This document shows, one piece after another, positions 37,744 to 45,659 of a stretch of 64,000 bases of DNA. The notes below the pieces were generated by a model, which saw nothing but the letters and a program-made list of their open reading frames with translations, did no database searches and was not told the DNA's origin. This DNA is from Rhizobium gallicum bv. gallicum R602sp (GTDB lineage: Bacteria > Pseudomonadota > Alphaproteobacteria > Rhizobiales > Rhizobiaceae). Each line of letters begins with the position of its first letter. Position 1 is the first letter of the stretch. A program made the position numbers and the translations under genes. The stretch covers positions 1,493,501 to 1,557,500 of the forward strand of contig NZ_CP006877.1 in assembly GCF_000816845.1 (NCBI RefSeq), in the 5' to 3' direction.

Positions 37744-38247
37744 GTGTATTTCGTGCGCACGGCAAGCGAGCGGGACCTCGACAAGGTCCGCGCCCTGCTG
37801 GTCGAGGCGTTTCGTTCCGCCTATGCCGATCTCTATGGCGAGGCGAAGGTAAGCGAGCTGATCGCGCACCTGTTTTCTCCGGCAGCGCTCCAGGCGCGGC
37901 TGGCGAAGAAGAACGCGGAATTCCTCGTCGCCGACAACGGCAAGGCCGTGGGCGGCATTGGCTATGCCGCCATGTCGGACGAGAGGACGAAGACGGTTAT
38001 GCTGCATTTGCTTTACGTGCGGCCGTCGCTGCATCGCCAAGGCATCGGACGACAAATCTTCGCCGAGCTCGAGACCTGCTTTCCGGATGCAGAGATCATG
38101 CGTCTGGAGGTCGAGCCAAGGAACGAAAAGGCGATTGCCTTCTATCACGCGCACGGTTTTACCGACGCCGGCCGCAACGAAAACGACGGACCGGGCCAAT
38201 CGGGGATCGCGACGCTGGTCCTCGAAAAGCAGCTCGACACCCATTGA
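37744..38247 (+). CDS. GNAT-family acetyltransferase
   Basis: A 167-residue GNAT protein with GTG start 4 bases after gatB, so it is probably translated from the same message. The acetyl-CoA loop is in LLYVRPSLHRQGIGRQIFAE (about 98-117) and the motif B region in NEKAIAFYHAHGFTDAGR. The substrate is unknown. No separate Shine-Dalgarno is needed if it is coupled to gatB; AGGAG of the gatB end lies just upstream. Confidence 0.85.
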   Translation: MYFVRTASERDLDKVRALLVEAFRSAYADLYGEAKVSELIAHLFSPAALQARLAKKNAEFLVADNGKAVGGIGYAAMSDERTKTVMLHLLYVRPSLHRQGIGRQIFAELETCFPDAEIMRLEVEPRNEKAIAFYHAHGFTDAGRNENDGPGQSGIATLVLEKQLDTH

Positions 38248-38362
38248 ACCGGTAACGATGGCCAAAGTTGAGATCCGCAAGGCACGCGAAGGCGGCCTTT
38301 CAGATAGGTGGCGACATGCGCTGCAACGCAACTGGTGCGCAGATGATCGAATTGATGTCGGC

Positions 38363-38390
38363 GATGCAAAAGGCCGCGGCCTTTTGCATC
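38363..38390. repeat. 28-base perfect palindrome
   Basis: Fourteen bases GATGCAAAAGGCCG are followed directly by their exact complement, without any loop. Flanking AATTGATG and GCAATTGAT segments extend the symmetry in part. No T-run follows, so it is not a standard terminator. It lies between the GNAT gene and the NDUFA12 gene. Confidence 0.8.
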
Positions 38391-38591
38391 TGCAATTGAT
38401 CTCCAAAACCAAGCGCCGGATGCGCATCGTTTCTCCAAGCGCCTCAGTTTCAAGCCGTCGCATTTGGGCTTCAAGATGCCCCTGAAATGAGGTTTCGCCG
38501 ATGGGAATCGCTGGACAATCCAGCGTTCCGGCGGCATAAGCGAAGAACGAATTCCAGTCCCGCTCGCCTTCGGCAAGCACAAGGAAAAGAC

Positions 38592-38990
38592 ATGAAGAAC
38601 CTTCTTTTGCAAATCTTCACCTGGTGGAACGGCCAGACGCTGGGCACCCGTTTTGCGACCTGGCGTTTCGGCAAGCGCGTCGGTGAGGATGAATTCGGCA
38701 ACGTCTACTATGAAGGCGGCATGTCCTCCTACGGCCTGCCGAAGCGCTGGGTGATCTACAAGGGATATGCCGAAGCCTCCGCCATCCCCCCGGGCTGGCA
38801 CGGCTGGATGCACCACCGCACTGATGTTCCGCCGTCGAAGGAAAGCTACGTTGCCAAGGAATGGCAGAAGACGCACCGTCCGAACCTCACCGGCTCTGCG
38901 CAGGCGTACCGCCCGCCGGGCTCGCTTGCCGTTGCCGGCGAACGTCCGAGGGTGACCGGCGACTACGACGCCTGGACGCCCGGCAACTGA
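38592..38990 (+). CDS. NADH:ubiquinone oxidoreductase subunit NDUFA12 family
   Basis: A 132-residue accessory subunit of respiratory complex I, the bacterial relative of mitochondrial B17.2/NDUFA12; it is found in alphaproteobacteria. Family hallmarks are TWWNGQTLGTRFATWRFGKR, VGEDEFGNVYYEG, PKRWVIYKGYAEASAIPPGW and HGWMHHRTDVPP. It is membrane-arm associated and peripheral. ATG 38592 is selected over the ORF start at 38487, whose first 35 codons are not family-like. DUF2155 follows 115 bases downstream. Confidence 0.94.
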   Translation: MKNLLLQIFTWWNGQTLGTRFATWRFGKRVGEDEFGNVYYEGGMSSYGLPKRWVIYKGYAEASAIPPGWHGWMHHRTDVPPSKESYVAKEWQKTHRPNLTGSAQAYRPPGSLAVAGERPRVTGDYDAWTPGN

Positions 38991-39105
38991 TGTCGCTCTG
39001 CCAGGCGAGCCGTCCGGCCCCGCTTTTGGCCACAATTGACCTTTACCCGCAGGTTGGTCGCAGGAACTGCGGCCTTGATCTGAAATGCGCTGGAGACGGG
39101 TAGAT

Positions 39106-39537
39106 ATGACGCTTTTCACGCGGAATCATGTCCTGCGTGCTGCCGGGTTTGCCCTGGCGCTTGGTTCTTCCTTCTTGCCGCAGGCGGCGTCTGCCGCACG
39201 CATCGACAATCCCGTTGCCGTCTTCTCCGGCCTCGACAAAATTACCGGCCGCATCACCACCTTCGACGTCTATGTCAACGAGACCGTGCAGTTCGGCGCG
39301 CTTCAAGTCACGCCGAAGGCCTGCTATTCGCGCGACCAGGCGGAAGCCCAGAAGATCGACGGGTTCGTCGAAGTCGACGAGATCACCCTCGACCGAAAGA
39401 TCCGGCGCATCTTCACCGGCTGGATGTTCGCAGACAGCCCCGGCCTCAACGCTGTGGAACACCCGATTTATGACGTCTGGCTGAAGGACTGCAAGGCGCA
39501 GTCCGAGGTGCCGGCGCCCGAAGGCGCGGCGAAGTAG
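39106..39537 (+). CDS. DUF2155 exported protein
   Basis: A 143-residue secreted protein. A signal peptide (1-31, ending at SAARI) is followed by the DUF2155 domain: NPVAVFSGLDKITGRITTFD, TPKACYSRDQAEAQK, then IFTGWMFADSPGLNAVEHP and the closing YDVWLKDCK. The two Cys (in KACYS and KDCK) are conserved in the family and probably pair. Function unknown, but it is often next to the NDUFA12 and aat genes in alphaproteobacteria, as here. GGAG precedes ATG 39106. Confidence 0.92.
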   Translation: MTLFTRNHVLRAAGFALALGSSFLPQAASAARIDNPVAVFSGLDKITGRITTFDVYVNETVQFGALQVTPKACYSRDQAEAQKIDGFVEVDEITLDRKIRRIFTGWMFADSPGLNAVEHPIYDVWLKDCKAQSEVPAPEGAAK

Positions 39538-39646
39538 CGTTCCATGTCATGAGCAGCGTCGTAGCCATCCTCGTCCGTCGAGGCTACGCCGTATGGGCTT
39601 CCGCCAGCACCGATATTTTCCAAGCGCCGACGCCGTGAGAAGCCGT

Positions 39647-39695
39647 CACCCTGAGGCGAGAGCGAAGCGACCCTCAAAGGGCGAGGGCGGGCGCG
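39647..39695. repeat. Palindromic intergenic repeat
   Basis: CACCCTGAGG followed by CGAGAGCGAAGCGA and then CCCTCAAAGGGCGAGGG is a variant of a palindromic element common in alphaproteobacterial intergenic regions. It sits in the convergent gap between DUF2155 and aat and could act as a structured transcript end. Confidence 0.5.
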
Positions 39696-39716
39696 GGAAA
39701 GACGCTTGCCGCAGCC

Positions 39717-40331
39717 TCAAAACTTCAGGTGCGGTGAATCCATCGCCGCGGCGAGCATCACCGCATAGTCGTCCTTGGGCACGTCGATGGCGCCGAAGGT
39801 CTTCAGATGCTCGGTGGTGAATTGCGTGTCGAGCAGGGTGAAGTCCCTGTCGCGCAGACGCGCAACCAGATGAACGAGACAGATCTTCGAGGCGTCGGTG
39901 CGGCGCGAGAACATGCTCTCGCCGAAGAACGCGGAACCGAGCGAGACGCCATAGAGGCCGCCGACCAGTTGATCGTCGTGCCATGCTTCGACGGAATGAG
40001 CATGGCCCATGCGGTGGAGCGTCGAATAGAGTGATCTGATCGTATGGTTTATCCAGGTGCTCGGACGGTCGGAGGTCGCCTCGGCACAGGCCGCGATCAC
40101 GGCATCGAAATCATGATCAAAGCGGATATCGAAGGGTTGCCTGCGGATAGTCTTCGCAAGGCTTTTGGAGACATGGAAGTTGTCGAGCGGCAGCACGCCG
40201 CGTAGCTCCGGCTCGACCCAGAAGATTTCCGGATCGTCGGCGGATTCGGCCATCGGAAAGAGGCCGATGGAATAGGCGCGCAGGAGAATCTCCGGGGTAA
40301 TGCCTGGGGACTTCCTGCGCGAGCCTGCCAT
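39717..40331 (-). CDS. aat: Leucyl/phenylalanyl-tRNA-protein transferase
   Basis: Adds Leu or Phe to the N-terminal Arg or Lys of proteins, marking them for ClpSAP degradation by the N-end rule. The 204-residue protein shows [54 protein letters not shown] and [18 protein letters not shown], the core of the family. It is the last gene of the aroQ-accB-accC-aat run, starting 5 bases after accC ends. Confidence 0.95.
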   Translation of the reverse strand: MAGSRRKSPGITPEILLRAYSIGLFPMAESADDPEIFWVEPELRGVLPLDNFHVSKSLAKTIRRQPFDIRFDHDFDAVIAACAEATSDRPSTWINHTIRSLYSTLHRMGHAHSVEAWHDDQLVGGLYGVSLGSAFFGESMFSRRTDASKICLVHLVARLRDRDFTLLDTQFTTEHLKTFGAIDVPKDDYAVMLAAAMDSPHLKF

Positions 40332-40336
40332 TTCCG

Positions 40337-41683
40337 TTAAGCCGGATGGTTGGCCAGGTAGTGTTCCAGCCAGTGGATATCATAGTCGCCGTTGGCGATA
40401 TCCTGATTGGACACGAGATCCTGGAACAGTGGTAGCGTCGTCTTGATGCCGTCGACGACGAATTCGTCAAGAGCACGGCGCAGACGCATCATGCATTCGA
40501 CGCGGGTACGTCCATGCACGATGAGCTTGCCGATGAGGCTATCATAGTAGGGCGGGATCTTGTAGCCCTGATAGGCGCCGCTATCGATGCGCACACCGAG
40601 GCCGCCCGGCGCATGGAAATGCGTGATCGTGCCGGGCGAAGGCACGAAAGTGCGCGGGTCCTCGGCATTGATGCGGCATTCGATGGCGTGCCCCTCGAAG
40701 GTGACCTCTTCCTGCGTGACGGAGAGGCCGCGGCCGGAGGCGACGCGGATCTGCTCGTGCACGAGATCGATGCCGGTGATCGCTTCGGTGATCGGATGCT
40801 CCACCTGCAGGCGGGTGTTCATTTCGATGAAATAGAATTCGCCGTTTTCGTAGAGGAATTCGATCGTGCCGGCGCCGCGATACTTCAGCTTCTTCATGGC
40901 GTCGGCGCAGATCTGGCCGATCTTCATGCGCTGCTCGACGTTGAGCGCCGGCGAGTTTGCCTCTTCCCAGACTTTCTGGTGACGGCGCTGTAGCGAGCAG
41001 TCACGTTCGCCAAGGTGGATGGCATTGCCTTCACCGTCGCCAAACACCTGGATTTCGATGTGGCGCGGCTTGCCGAGATACTTTTCCATGTAGACGGCGT
41101 CGTTGCCGAAGGCCGCCGCCGCTTCCGCGCGTGCCGTCGACCAAGCCTCGATGAGGTCGGCCTCGGATTTTGCGACCTTCATGCCGCGGCCGCCGCCGCC
41201 TGCCGTTGCCTTGATGAGAACCGGATAGCCGATCAAGGCTGCCGTCTTGATCGCATCTTCCTCGGTCTTCACTTCGCCGTCCGAGCCTGGAACAACCGGG
41301 ATTCCGAGTTCCAGCGCGGTCGTCTTGGCGGTGATCTTGTCGCCCATCATGCGGATATGGTCCGCCGTCGGCCCGATAAAGGTGATGTCGTGGGCATCGA
41401 GGATGTCCGCGAACTTGGCATTTTCCGAAAGGAAGCCATAGCCCGGATGCACGGCATCCGCACCGGTGATTTCGCAGGCGGCAACGATCTGATGGATGTT
41501 CAGATAGCTATCGCGCGAGGGCGGCGGGCCAATGCAGACGCTCTCGTCGGCAAGGCGCACATGCATGGCATCGGCATCGGCGGTGGAGTGAACCACGACG
41601 CAGGGAATGCCGAGCTCCTTGCAGGCGCGCAGCACGCGTAGCGCGATTTCCCCGCGATTGGCTATGAGGATTTTGGAGACCAT
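40337..41683 (-). CDS. accC: Biotin carboxylase subunit of acetyl-CoA carboxylase
   Basis: ATP-dependent carboxylation of biotin on AccB, the first half of the malonyl-CoA reaction. The 448-residue protein has the ATP-grasp fold: [20 protein letters not shown] at the start, the Gly-rich loop [14 protein letters not shown] (about 160-172), the catalytic stretch [19 protein letters not shown] (about 286-304) and a C-terminal biotin-carboxylase domain. ATG 41683 gives the canonical start; the 19 codons upstream in frame overlap accB. accB lies 10 bases upstream. Confidence 0.97.
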   Translation of the reverse strand: MVSKILIANRGEIALRVLRACKELGIPCVVVHSTADADAMHVRLADESVCIGPPPSRDSYLNIHQIVAACEITGADAVHPGYGFLSENAKFADILDAHDITFIGPTADHIRMMGDKITAKTTALELGIPVVPGSDGEVKTEEDAIKTAALIGYPVLIKATAGGGGRGMKVAKSEADLIEAWSTARAEAAAAFGNDAVYMEKYLGKPRHIEIQVFGDGEGNAIHLGERDCSLQRRHQKVWEEANSPALNVEQRMKIGQICADAMKKLKYRGAGTIEFLYENGEFYFIEMNTRLQVEHPITEAITGIDLVHEQIRVASGRGLSVTQEEVTFEGHAIECRINAEDPRTFVPSPGTITHFHAPGGLGVRIDSGAYQGYKIPPYYDSLIGKLIVHGRTRVECMMRLRRALDEFVVDGIKTTLPLFQDLVSNQDIANGDYDIHWLEHYLANHPA

Positions 41684-41693
41684 GACGCCCGCC

Positions 41694-42170
41694 TTATTCG
41701 ATGACGACGAGGAGTTGGCCGTATTCGACGGGCTGACCATCCTCGACGAGGATCTCCGTGACCTTACCGGACTTCGGAGATGGGATCTGGTTCATCGTCT
41801 TCATTGCTTCGATGATGAGAAGCGTTTGGCCTTCCTTCACGGTCGCGCCGACTTCGATGAATGCACGGGCGCCTGGAGCCGGAGCCATGTAGACAGTGCC
41901 GACCATCGGCGCGTTGACGGTGTTGGCCGGGTTACGCACTGCGGCGGCCGGAGCAGCAGAAGCAGGCTGCGGTGCGGTTGCGGAAGAAGCGGCTGCAGCA
42001 TAGGCAGGAACACCAATCGGCGCCTGGACATAATGCGTGTTGCCGGCGCGCGAAACGCGAATACGCAGATCGTCCTGCTCGACCTCGATCTCCGTCAGGT
42101 CCGTGTCGTTGAGGATGTTTGCGAGATCGCGGATCAGCGCCTGATCGATACCTTTTTTCGTCTCAGCCAT
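41694..42170 (-). CDS. accB: Biotin carboxyl carrier protein
   Basis: A 158-residue carrier with a helical N-terminal part (to about 60), an Ala/Pro-rich flexible linker (about 50-80) and a C-terminal biotinyl domain. The biotin Lys lies in [12 protein letters not shown]; the usual Met after Lys is Thr here, a tolerated variation. It shuttles carboxyl groups between AccC and the carboxyltransferase. It is co-transcribed with accC, which begins 10 bases after its stop. Confidence 0.96.
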   Translation of the reverse strand: MAETKKGIDQALIRDLANILNDTDLTEIEVEQDDLRIRVSRAGNTHYVQAPIGVPAYAAAASSATAPQPASAAPAAAVRNPANTVNAPMVGTVYMAPAPGARAFIEVGATVKEGQTLLIIEAMKTMNQIPSPKSGKVTEILVEDGQPVEYGQLLVVIE

Positions 42171-42190
42171 GAGTGTGCCCTGTCTTCTTC

Positions 42191-42628
42191 TTATGCCGTG
42201 AGGTTCTTCAGCGCGTGGAGCGCCAGGATATAGCTATGGGGGCCAAAACCGCAGATGACACCCTTCACAGCGGGCGCAATCAACGACTTGTGGCGAAATT
42301 CTTCGCGAGCATGAACGTTGGTGATATGGAGTTCCACCACCGGAATGGAAATAGCGCGGATTGCATCGTGCAGTGCGAGCGAGGTGTGCGTGTAGGCGCC
42401 GGCATTGAGCATGACGCCCGCCGCCTTGCCGTTTGCCTCGTGGAGCCAGTCGATGAGGACGCCTTCATGATTGCTCTGGCGGAAGTCGATCTCCAAGCCG
42501 AGCTCGCCGCCCGCCGCCTTGCAATCCGTCTCGATATCCTTGAGCGTCTTTCCGCCGTAAATGCCGGGCTCTCTGGTGCCCAGCAAATTCAGGTTAGGTC
42601 CGTTCAGGACGAAAATGGTCTGCGTCAT
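42191..42628 (-). CDS. aroQ: Type II 3-dehydroquinate dehydratase
   Basis: Third step of the shikimate pathway. The 145-residue type II enzyme has [18 protein letters not shown] with catalytic Tyr, the lid region [16 protein letters not shown] with Arg and Asn, [20 protein letters not shown], and [18 protein letters not shown] with the catalytic His. ATG 42628 is preferred to ATG 42658, as [12 protein letters not shown] is the typical start. It lies 20 bases upstream of accB, the common alphaproteobacterial aroQ-accB-accC order. Confidence 0.96.
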   Translation of the reverse strand: MTQTIFVLNGPNLNLLGTREPGIYGGKTLKDIETDCKAAGGELGLEIDFRQSNHEGVLIDWLHEANGKAAGVMLNAGAYTHTSLALHDAIRAISIPVVELHITNVHAREEFRHKSLIAPAVKGVICGFGPHSYILALHALKNLTA

Positions 42629-42772
42629 CGAATGTTCCGTCAAAAGCACGAGGGCCACCTATAGACTCCCCATGCCTTGATTGAAAGCCCTTTGGGGAAG
42701 GCAGCCGGAATCGTGCCATATTTGTCCACATGGCTGAAACACTTGGATTTTGGCGAATTGATGGGCGCGGCC

Positions 42773-43531
42773 TCAGCAGCTCGTCTTGCCGCAGGCGCGC
42801 ATGTTCTTGACCTTGGCCTCCAGGTCGTCGAAGCCGACCGCGCCCTGCACCAGCTCGTTGCCGATTACATAGGATGGCGTGCCGGTGATGCCGAGGTTCT
42901 GGGCAAGCTGATAGGTCTTCTGAACGCTCTCGTCACTCGGGCTCTTCTTCATCTCCGCGAGGATCTTTTCCTTGCTGACGCCGAGCGATTCCGCAACGCC
43001 GAGAGCCTTCTCCTCATCAGCCCGTCCATCGCTGCCGAGCAGGGCGATGTGGAACTCGCCGTATTTTTCAGGCGCAAGCTTGCGGAAGGCGTCCGAGACC
43101 TTGTGGGCGGCAGCCGATTCCGGCCCGAGGATCGGAAGTTCCTTCAGCACGAAACGGACGTTCTTGTCTTTTTCGAGCATGGTCTGCATGTCTGAAAGAG
43201 CGTGGCGGCAATAACCGCAATTGTAGTCGAAGAACTCGACGATCGTGACGTCGCCCTTCGGATTGCCGATGGTCGCGTCGTATTTCGCGTCGAAGATTTC
43301 CTTCTCGTTGTCTTCGATCGCCCTGTTGGCTTTCACGAGGCGAGCCTCTTCCTGCTTCTTCTGGAGGGCGTTTTGAACGTCAATCATGATCTCGGGGTTC
43401 TGGATGAGGTATTCCTTGATGAACGCGCCGAACTCCTTCTTCTGCGCGTCATCGAGGGCTGCCGCCGGAAGGGGCAGGGCAACGCTCGCTGCGAGCGCAA
43501 GTGTGGTGAAGGCTTTCGGGAAGAAGGTCAT
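42773..43531 (-). CDS. DsbA-family thiol:disulfide oxidoreductase
   Basis: A 252-residue exported thioredoxin-fold protein. It has a signal peptide (1-24), an N-terminal helical segment (FGAFIKEYLIQNPEIMIDV) and then the redox site VEFFDYNCGYCRHALSD (CGYC at about 103-106). The cis-Pro is in GTPSYVIGNELVQGAVG. Two further Cys sit at the very end (ACGKTSC). The N-terminal helix and CGYC resemble ScsC/Com1-type DsbA relatives, so isomerase or oxidase activity are both possible. GAGGA precedes ATG 43531. Confidence 0.92.
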   Translation of the reverse strand: MTFFPKAFTTLALAASVALPLPAAALDDAQKKEFGAFIKEYLIQNPEIMIDVQNALQKKQEEARLVKANRAIEDNEKEIFDAKYDATIGNPKGDVTIVEFFDYNCGYCRHALSDMQTMLEKDKNVRFVLKELPILGPESAAAHKVSDAFRKLAPEKYGEFHIALLGSDGRADEEKALGVAESLGVSKEKILAEMKKSPSDESVQKTYQLAQNLGITGTPSYVIGNELVQGAVGFDDLEAKVKNMRACGKTSC

Positions 43532-43717
43532 TTTATCCTCGTCTACGGCGAATGGGGCGCGATATTTGCTGCATCTTATCATCGCCGTGTTAACAGGTAG
43601 AACTGCGAAGCACCAAATTACGGCGCATGGTCCGCTCCTCAAACAGGATTTTTCGCAGGCGCGACGCAATCGCGGGATTGTGATGAGCCGATTATTGCGG
43701 CAATTGTCTGGCCGCAA

Positions 43718-44899
43718 GTGAACTTCCGGAGATATGCAGCCTTGTTTTCCATATCGAGACGCAGCGAAGTCGAACCCTTCCACGCCATGGACGTGCTCGC
43801 CGAGGCGACCAGACGGCGCGCAAGCGGTCATCCGGTCATTTCGATGGCGGTCGGCCAGCCTTCCCATCCGACGCCGCAGGCAGCGCTCGATGCGGCACGC
43901 GCAGCGCTCGCCAAGGGCAGGATCGGCTATACCGACGCCCTCGGCACCGCACGGCTGAAGCAAGCGCTGGCTGAGCACTACCGCGACCGGCACGGGCTTG
44001 ACATCGACCCGCTGCGGATCGCCATCACCACCGGCTCGTCTGCGGGCTTCAACCTTGCCTTTCTTTCGCTCTTCGATGCCGGCGATGCCGTGGCGATCGC
44101 CAGGCCCGGTTATCCGGCCTATCGCAACATCCTCGCCGCGCTCGGCTTGAAGATTATTGAAGTGCCGGTGACGGCCGAGACGCATTTCACGCTGACGCCG
44201 GAAAGCCTGGAGGCGGCGCAGCAGGAAGGCGGCGTCAGGCTGAAAGGCGTGCTGCTCGCAAGCCCGGCCAATCCGACGGGCACGGTGACGGGCAGGGAGG
44301 GGCTGAAGACGCTCGGCGATTATTGCGCCGCCAACTCGATCGCCTTCATCTCCGACGAAATCTACCACGGGCTGACATTCGCCGGCGAGGAGACGAGTGC
44401 GCTGGAGCTGACCGGCGAGGCGGTCGTCATCAACTCCTTCTCGAAATATTATTGCATGACCGGCTGGCGCATCGGCTGGATGGTGTTGCCGGAGCGTCTG
44501 GTCCGGACGATCGAGCGCGTGGCGCAAAGCCTCTACATCTCGCCGCCGGAGCTTTCCCAGATCGCCGCGACGGCGGCACTCAACGCAACGGCGGAGCTCG
44601 ATCTCTATAGGGCAAGCTATGCCAGGAACCGTGATTTCCTGATGCGGCGTCTTCCCGAGATCGGACTTTCGATCGCTTCGCCCATGGACGGCGCCTTCTA
44701 TGCCTATGTCGACGTCACCCGCTTCACCAATGACAGCATGGCCTTCGCCAAGCGCATGCTGGCGGAAATCGATGTCGCCGCCACGCCCGGCTTCGACTTC
44801 GATCCCTTGGAAGGGAACCGGACGATGCGCATGTCCTATGCGGGCTCCGAGGCCGAGATCGCCGAGGCGGTGGAGCGCATCGGCGTCTGGCTGAAATAG
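43718..44899 (+). CDS. Class I/II pyridoxal-phosphate aminotransferase
   Basis: A 393-residue fold-type I aminotransferase. Substrate-end motif MAVGQPSHPTPQAA, the PLP phosphate region TGSSAGFNLAFLS, the Asn in SPANPTGTVTG, Asp-Tyr in FISDEIYHGLTF, and the Schiff-base Lys in INSFSKYYCMTGWRIGWM are all intact. The C-terminal Arg that binds the substrate carboxylate is in GNRTMRMSYA. It belongs near aspartate/alanine aminotransferases but the substrate cannot be told. The start is a GTG; no close ribosome binding site is seen. Confidence 0.92.
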   Translation: MNFRRYAALFSISRRSEVEPFHAMDVLAEATRRRASGHPVISMAVGQPSHPTPQAALDAARAALAKGRIGYTDALGTARLKQALAEHYRDRHGLDIDPLRIAITTGSSAGFNLAFLSLFDAGDAVAIARPGYPAYRNILAALGLKIIEVPVTAETHFTLTPESLEAAQQEGGVRLKGVLLASPANPTGTVTGREGLKTLGDYCAANSIAFISDEIYHGLTFAGEETSALELTGEAVVINSFSKYYCMTGWRIGWMVLPERLVRTIERVAQSLYISPPELSQIAATAALNATAELDLYRASYARNRDFLMRRLPEIGLSIASPMDGAFYAYVDVTRFTNDSMAFAKRMLAEIDVAATPGFDFDPLEGNRTMRMSYAGSEAEIAEAVERIGVWLK

Positions 44900-45604
44900 A
44901 GTCTGATTTCCGAGGCTTGCCGAGGATTTCGAAAGGATTTTTGAAAGTACTTGAATCAAAATATTTGCAATCATGGTCTCGCGTTCACGCGGTGAGTTTC
45001 ACCCCGCGTCTTGCGTCTTGCGTTCACTCGGACGGGGCTGGAATTTGCCGCGTTGAAGTAAAGTGTATGGGGCTTCCCACCGCCCCTTCGGGATTTTTAT
45101 AGCCAACTCGGTCTCTTTCGGATACCGGCGCCTCGTTGGAGCGCAAGGCTTGGGGATGAACGGCCTCACAGACATGTCCGATAACGCCCGGCCCGGAATT
45201 TTCTGTCCGAGCGCCGCCCAGAGGGGATCATTTCTGCGGGTGGCTCTCCCCTTACCCATAAAGCCTAGGCCTTGGCCGAGGCCCCAGGGCCAGATTTTGT
45301 ACCTCTCCCACTCGGAGAGAGGTCGGGCGTCGAGACATCAGGCGAGGTCGCCCATTAATGCCAAGCTGGTGTTGACAAAAGGGTGGCTGGACGCAGCCCG
45401 CCGCCCATCCGAACTCGCTGCTGTGCTGTCAGGAGAAACAAGCTCCCCGCAAGTTCAACGGCTTCTTCGAATATCTGCCCGTCACCCACGATCGCATCCA
45501 GCGACGTGCCCATATGATGCTCCGCGTGCAGCTTCATACAAACTGCCAAGCCGCGCCAGAGCCTCTTGCCGCATCTTTCACGCAACCAGACGAGCGGATA
45601 AAAA
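44900..45604. other. Gene-free region with repeat remnants
   Basis: About 700 bases without a supported gene. A GGGGC/GCCCC hairpin around 45068-45085 followed by T-rich sequence may end the aminotransferase transcript. At 45241-45330 is a rhizobial repeat remnant with inverted pieces (CCTAGGCC with GGCCGAGG; CCTCTC with GAGAGG at 45302-45322). A minus-strand frame at 45355-45510 (MGTSLDAIVGDGQIFEEAVE) has codon bias of a real gene and may be a gene fragment, but I cannot name it. Confidence 0.5.
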
Positions 45605-45631
45605 AATCCGGCCGCGTTGCCGCAGCCGGAT
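45602..45631 (-). terminator. Rho-independent terminator of rne
   Basis: ATCCGGC at 45606-45612 pairs with GCCGGAT at 45625-45631; on the minus strand the stem is followed by U6. It lies 29 bases after the rne stop. Confidence 0.85.
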
Positions 45632-45659
45632 TGTCGCTTCATGATCCTAGGTCGGCGTC

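Noticed and set aside
38258..38485. Short plus-strand ORF starting MAKVEIRKAREGG after the second GNAT gene
   Set aside because: Its first residues look like a GNAT start, but the rest does not and it runs through the 28-base palindrome; at most a tiny gene fragment.
42773..44974. A 733-codon minus-strand frame that joins the DsbA-like protein to a long N-terminal part
   Set aside because: The part above 43531 is antisense to the aminotransferase and has its shadow composition; a good signal peptide and ribosome binding site fix the DsbA start at 43531.
44999..45259. 86-residue minus-strand ORF between the aminotransferase and rne
   Set aside because: Lies in repeat-containing intergenic DNA, is Arg/Lys/Pro-rich without a ribosome binding site, and overlaps a probable transcript-end hairpin.
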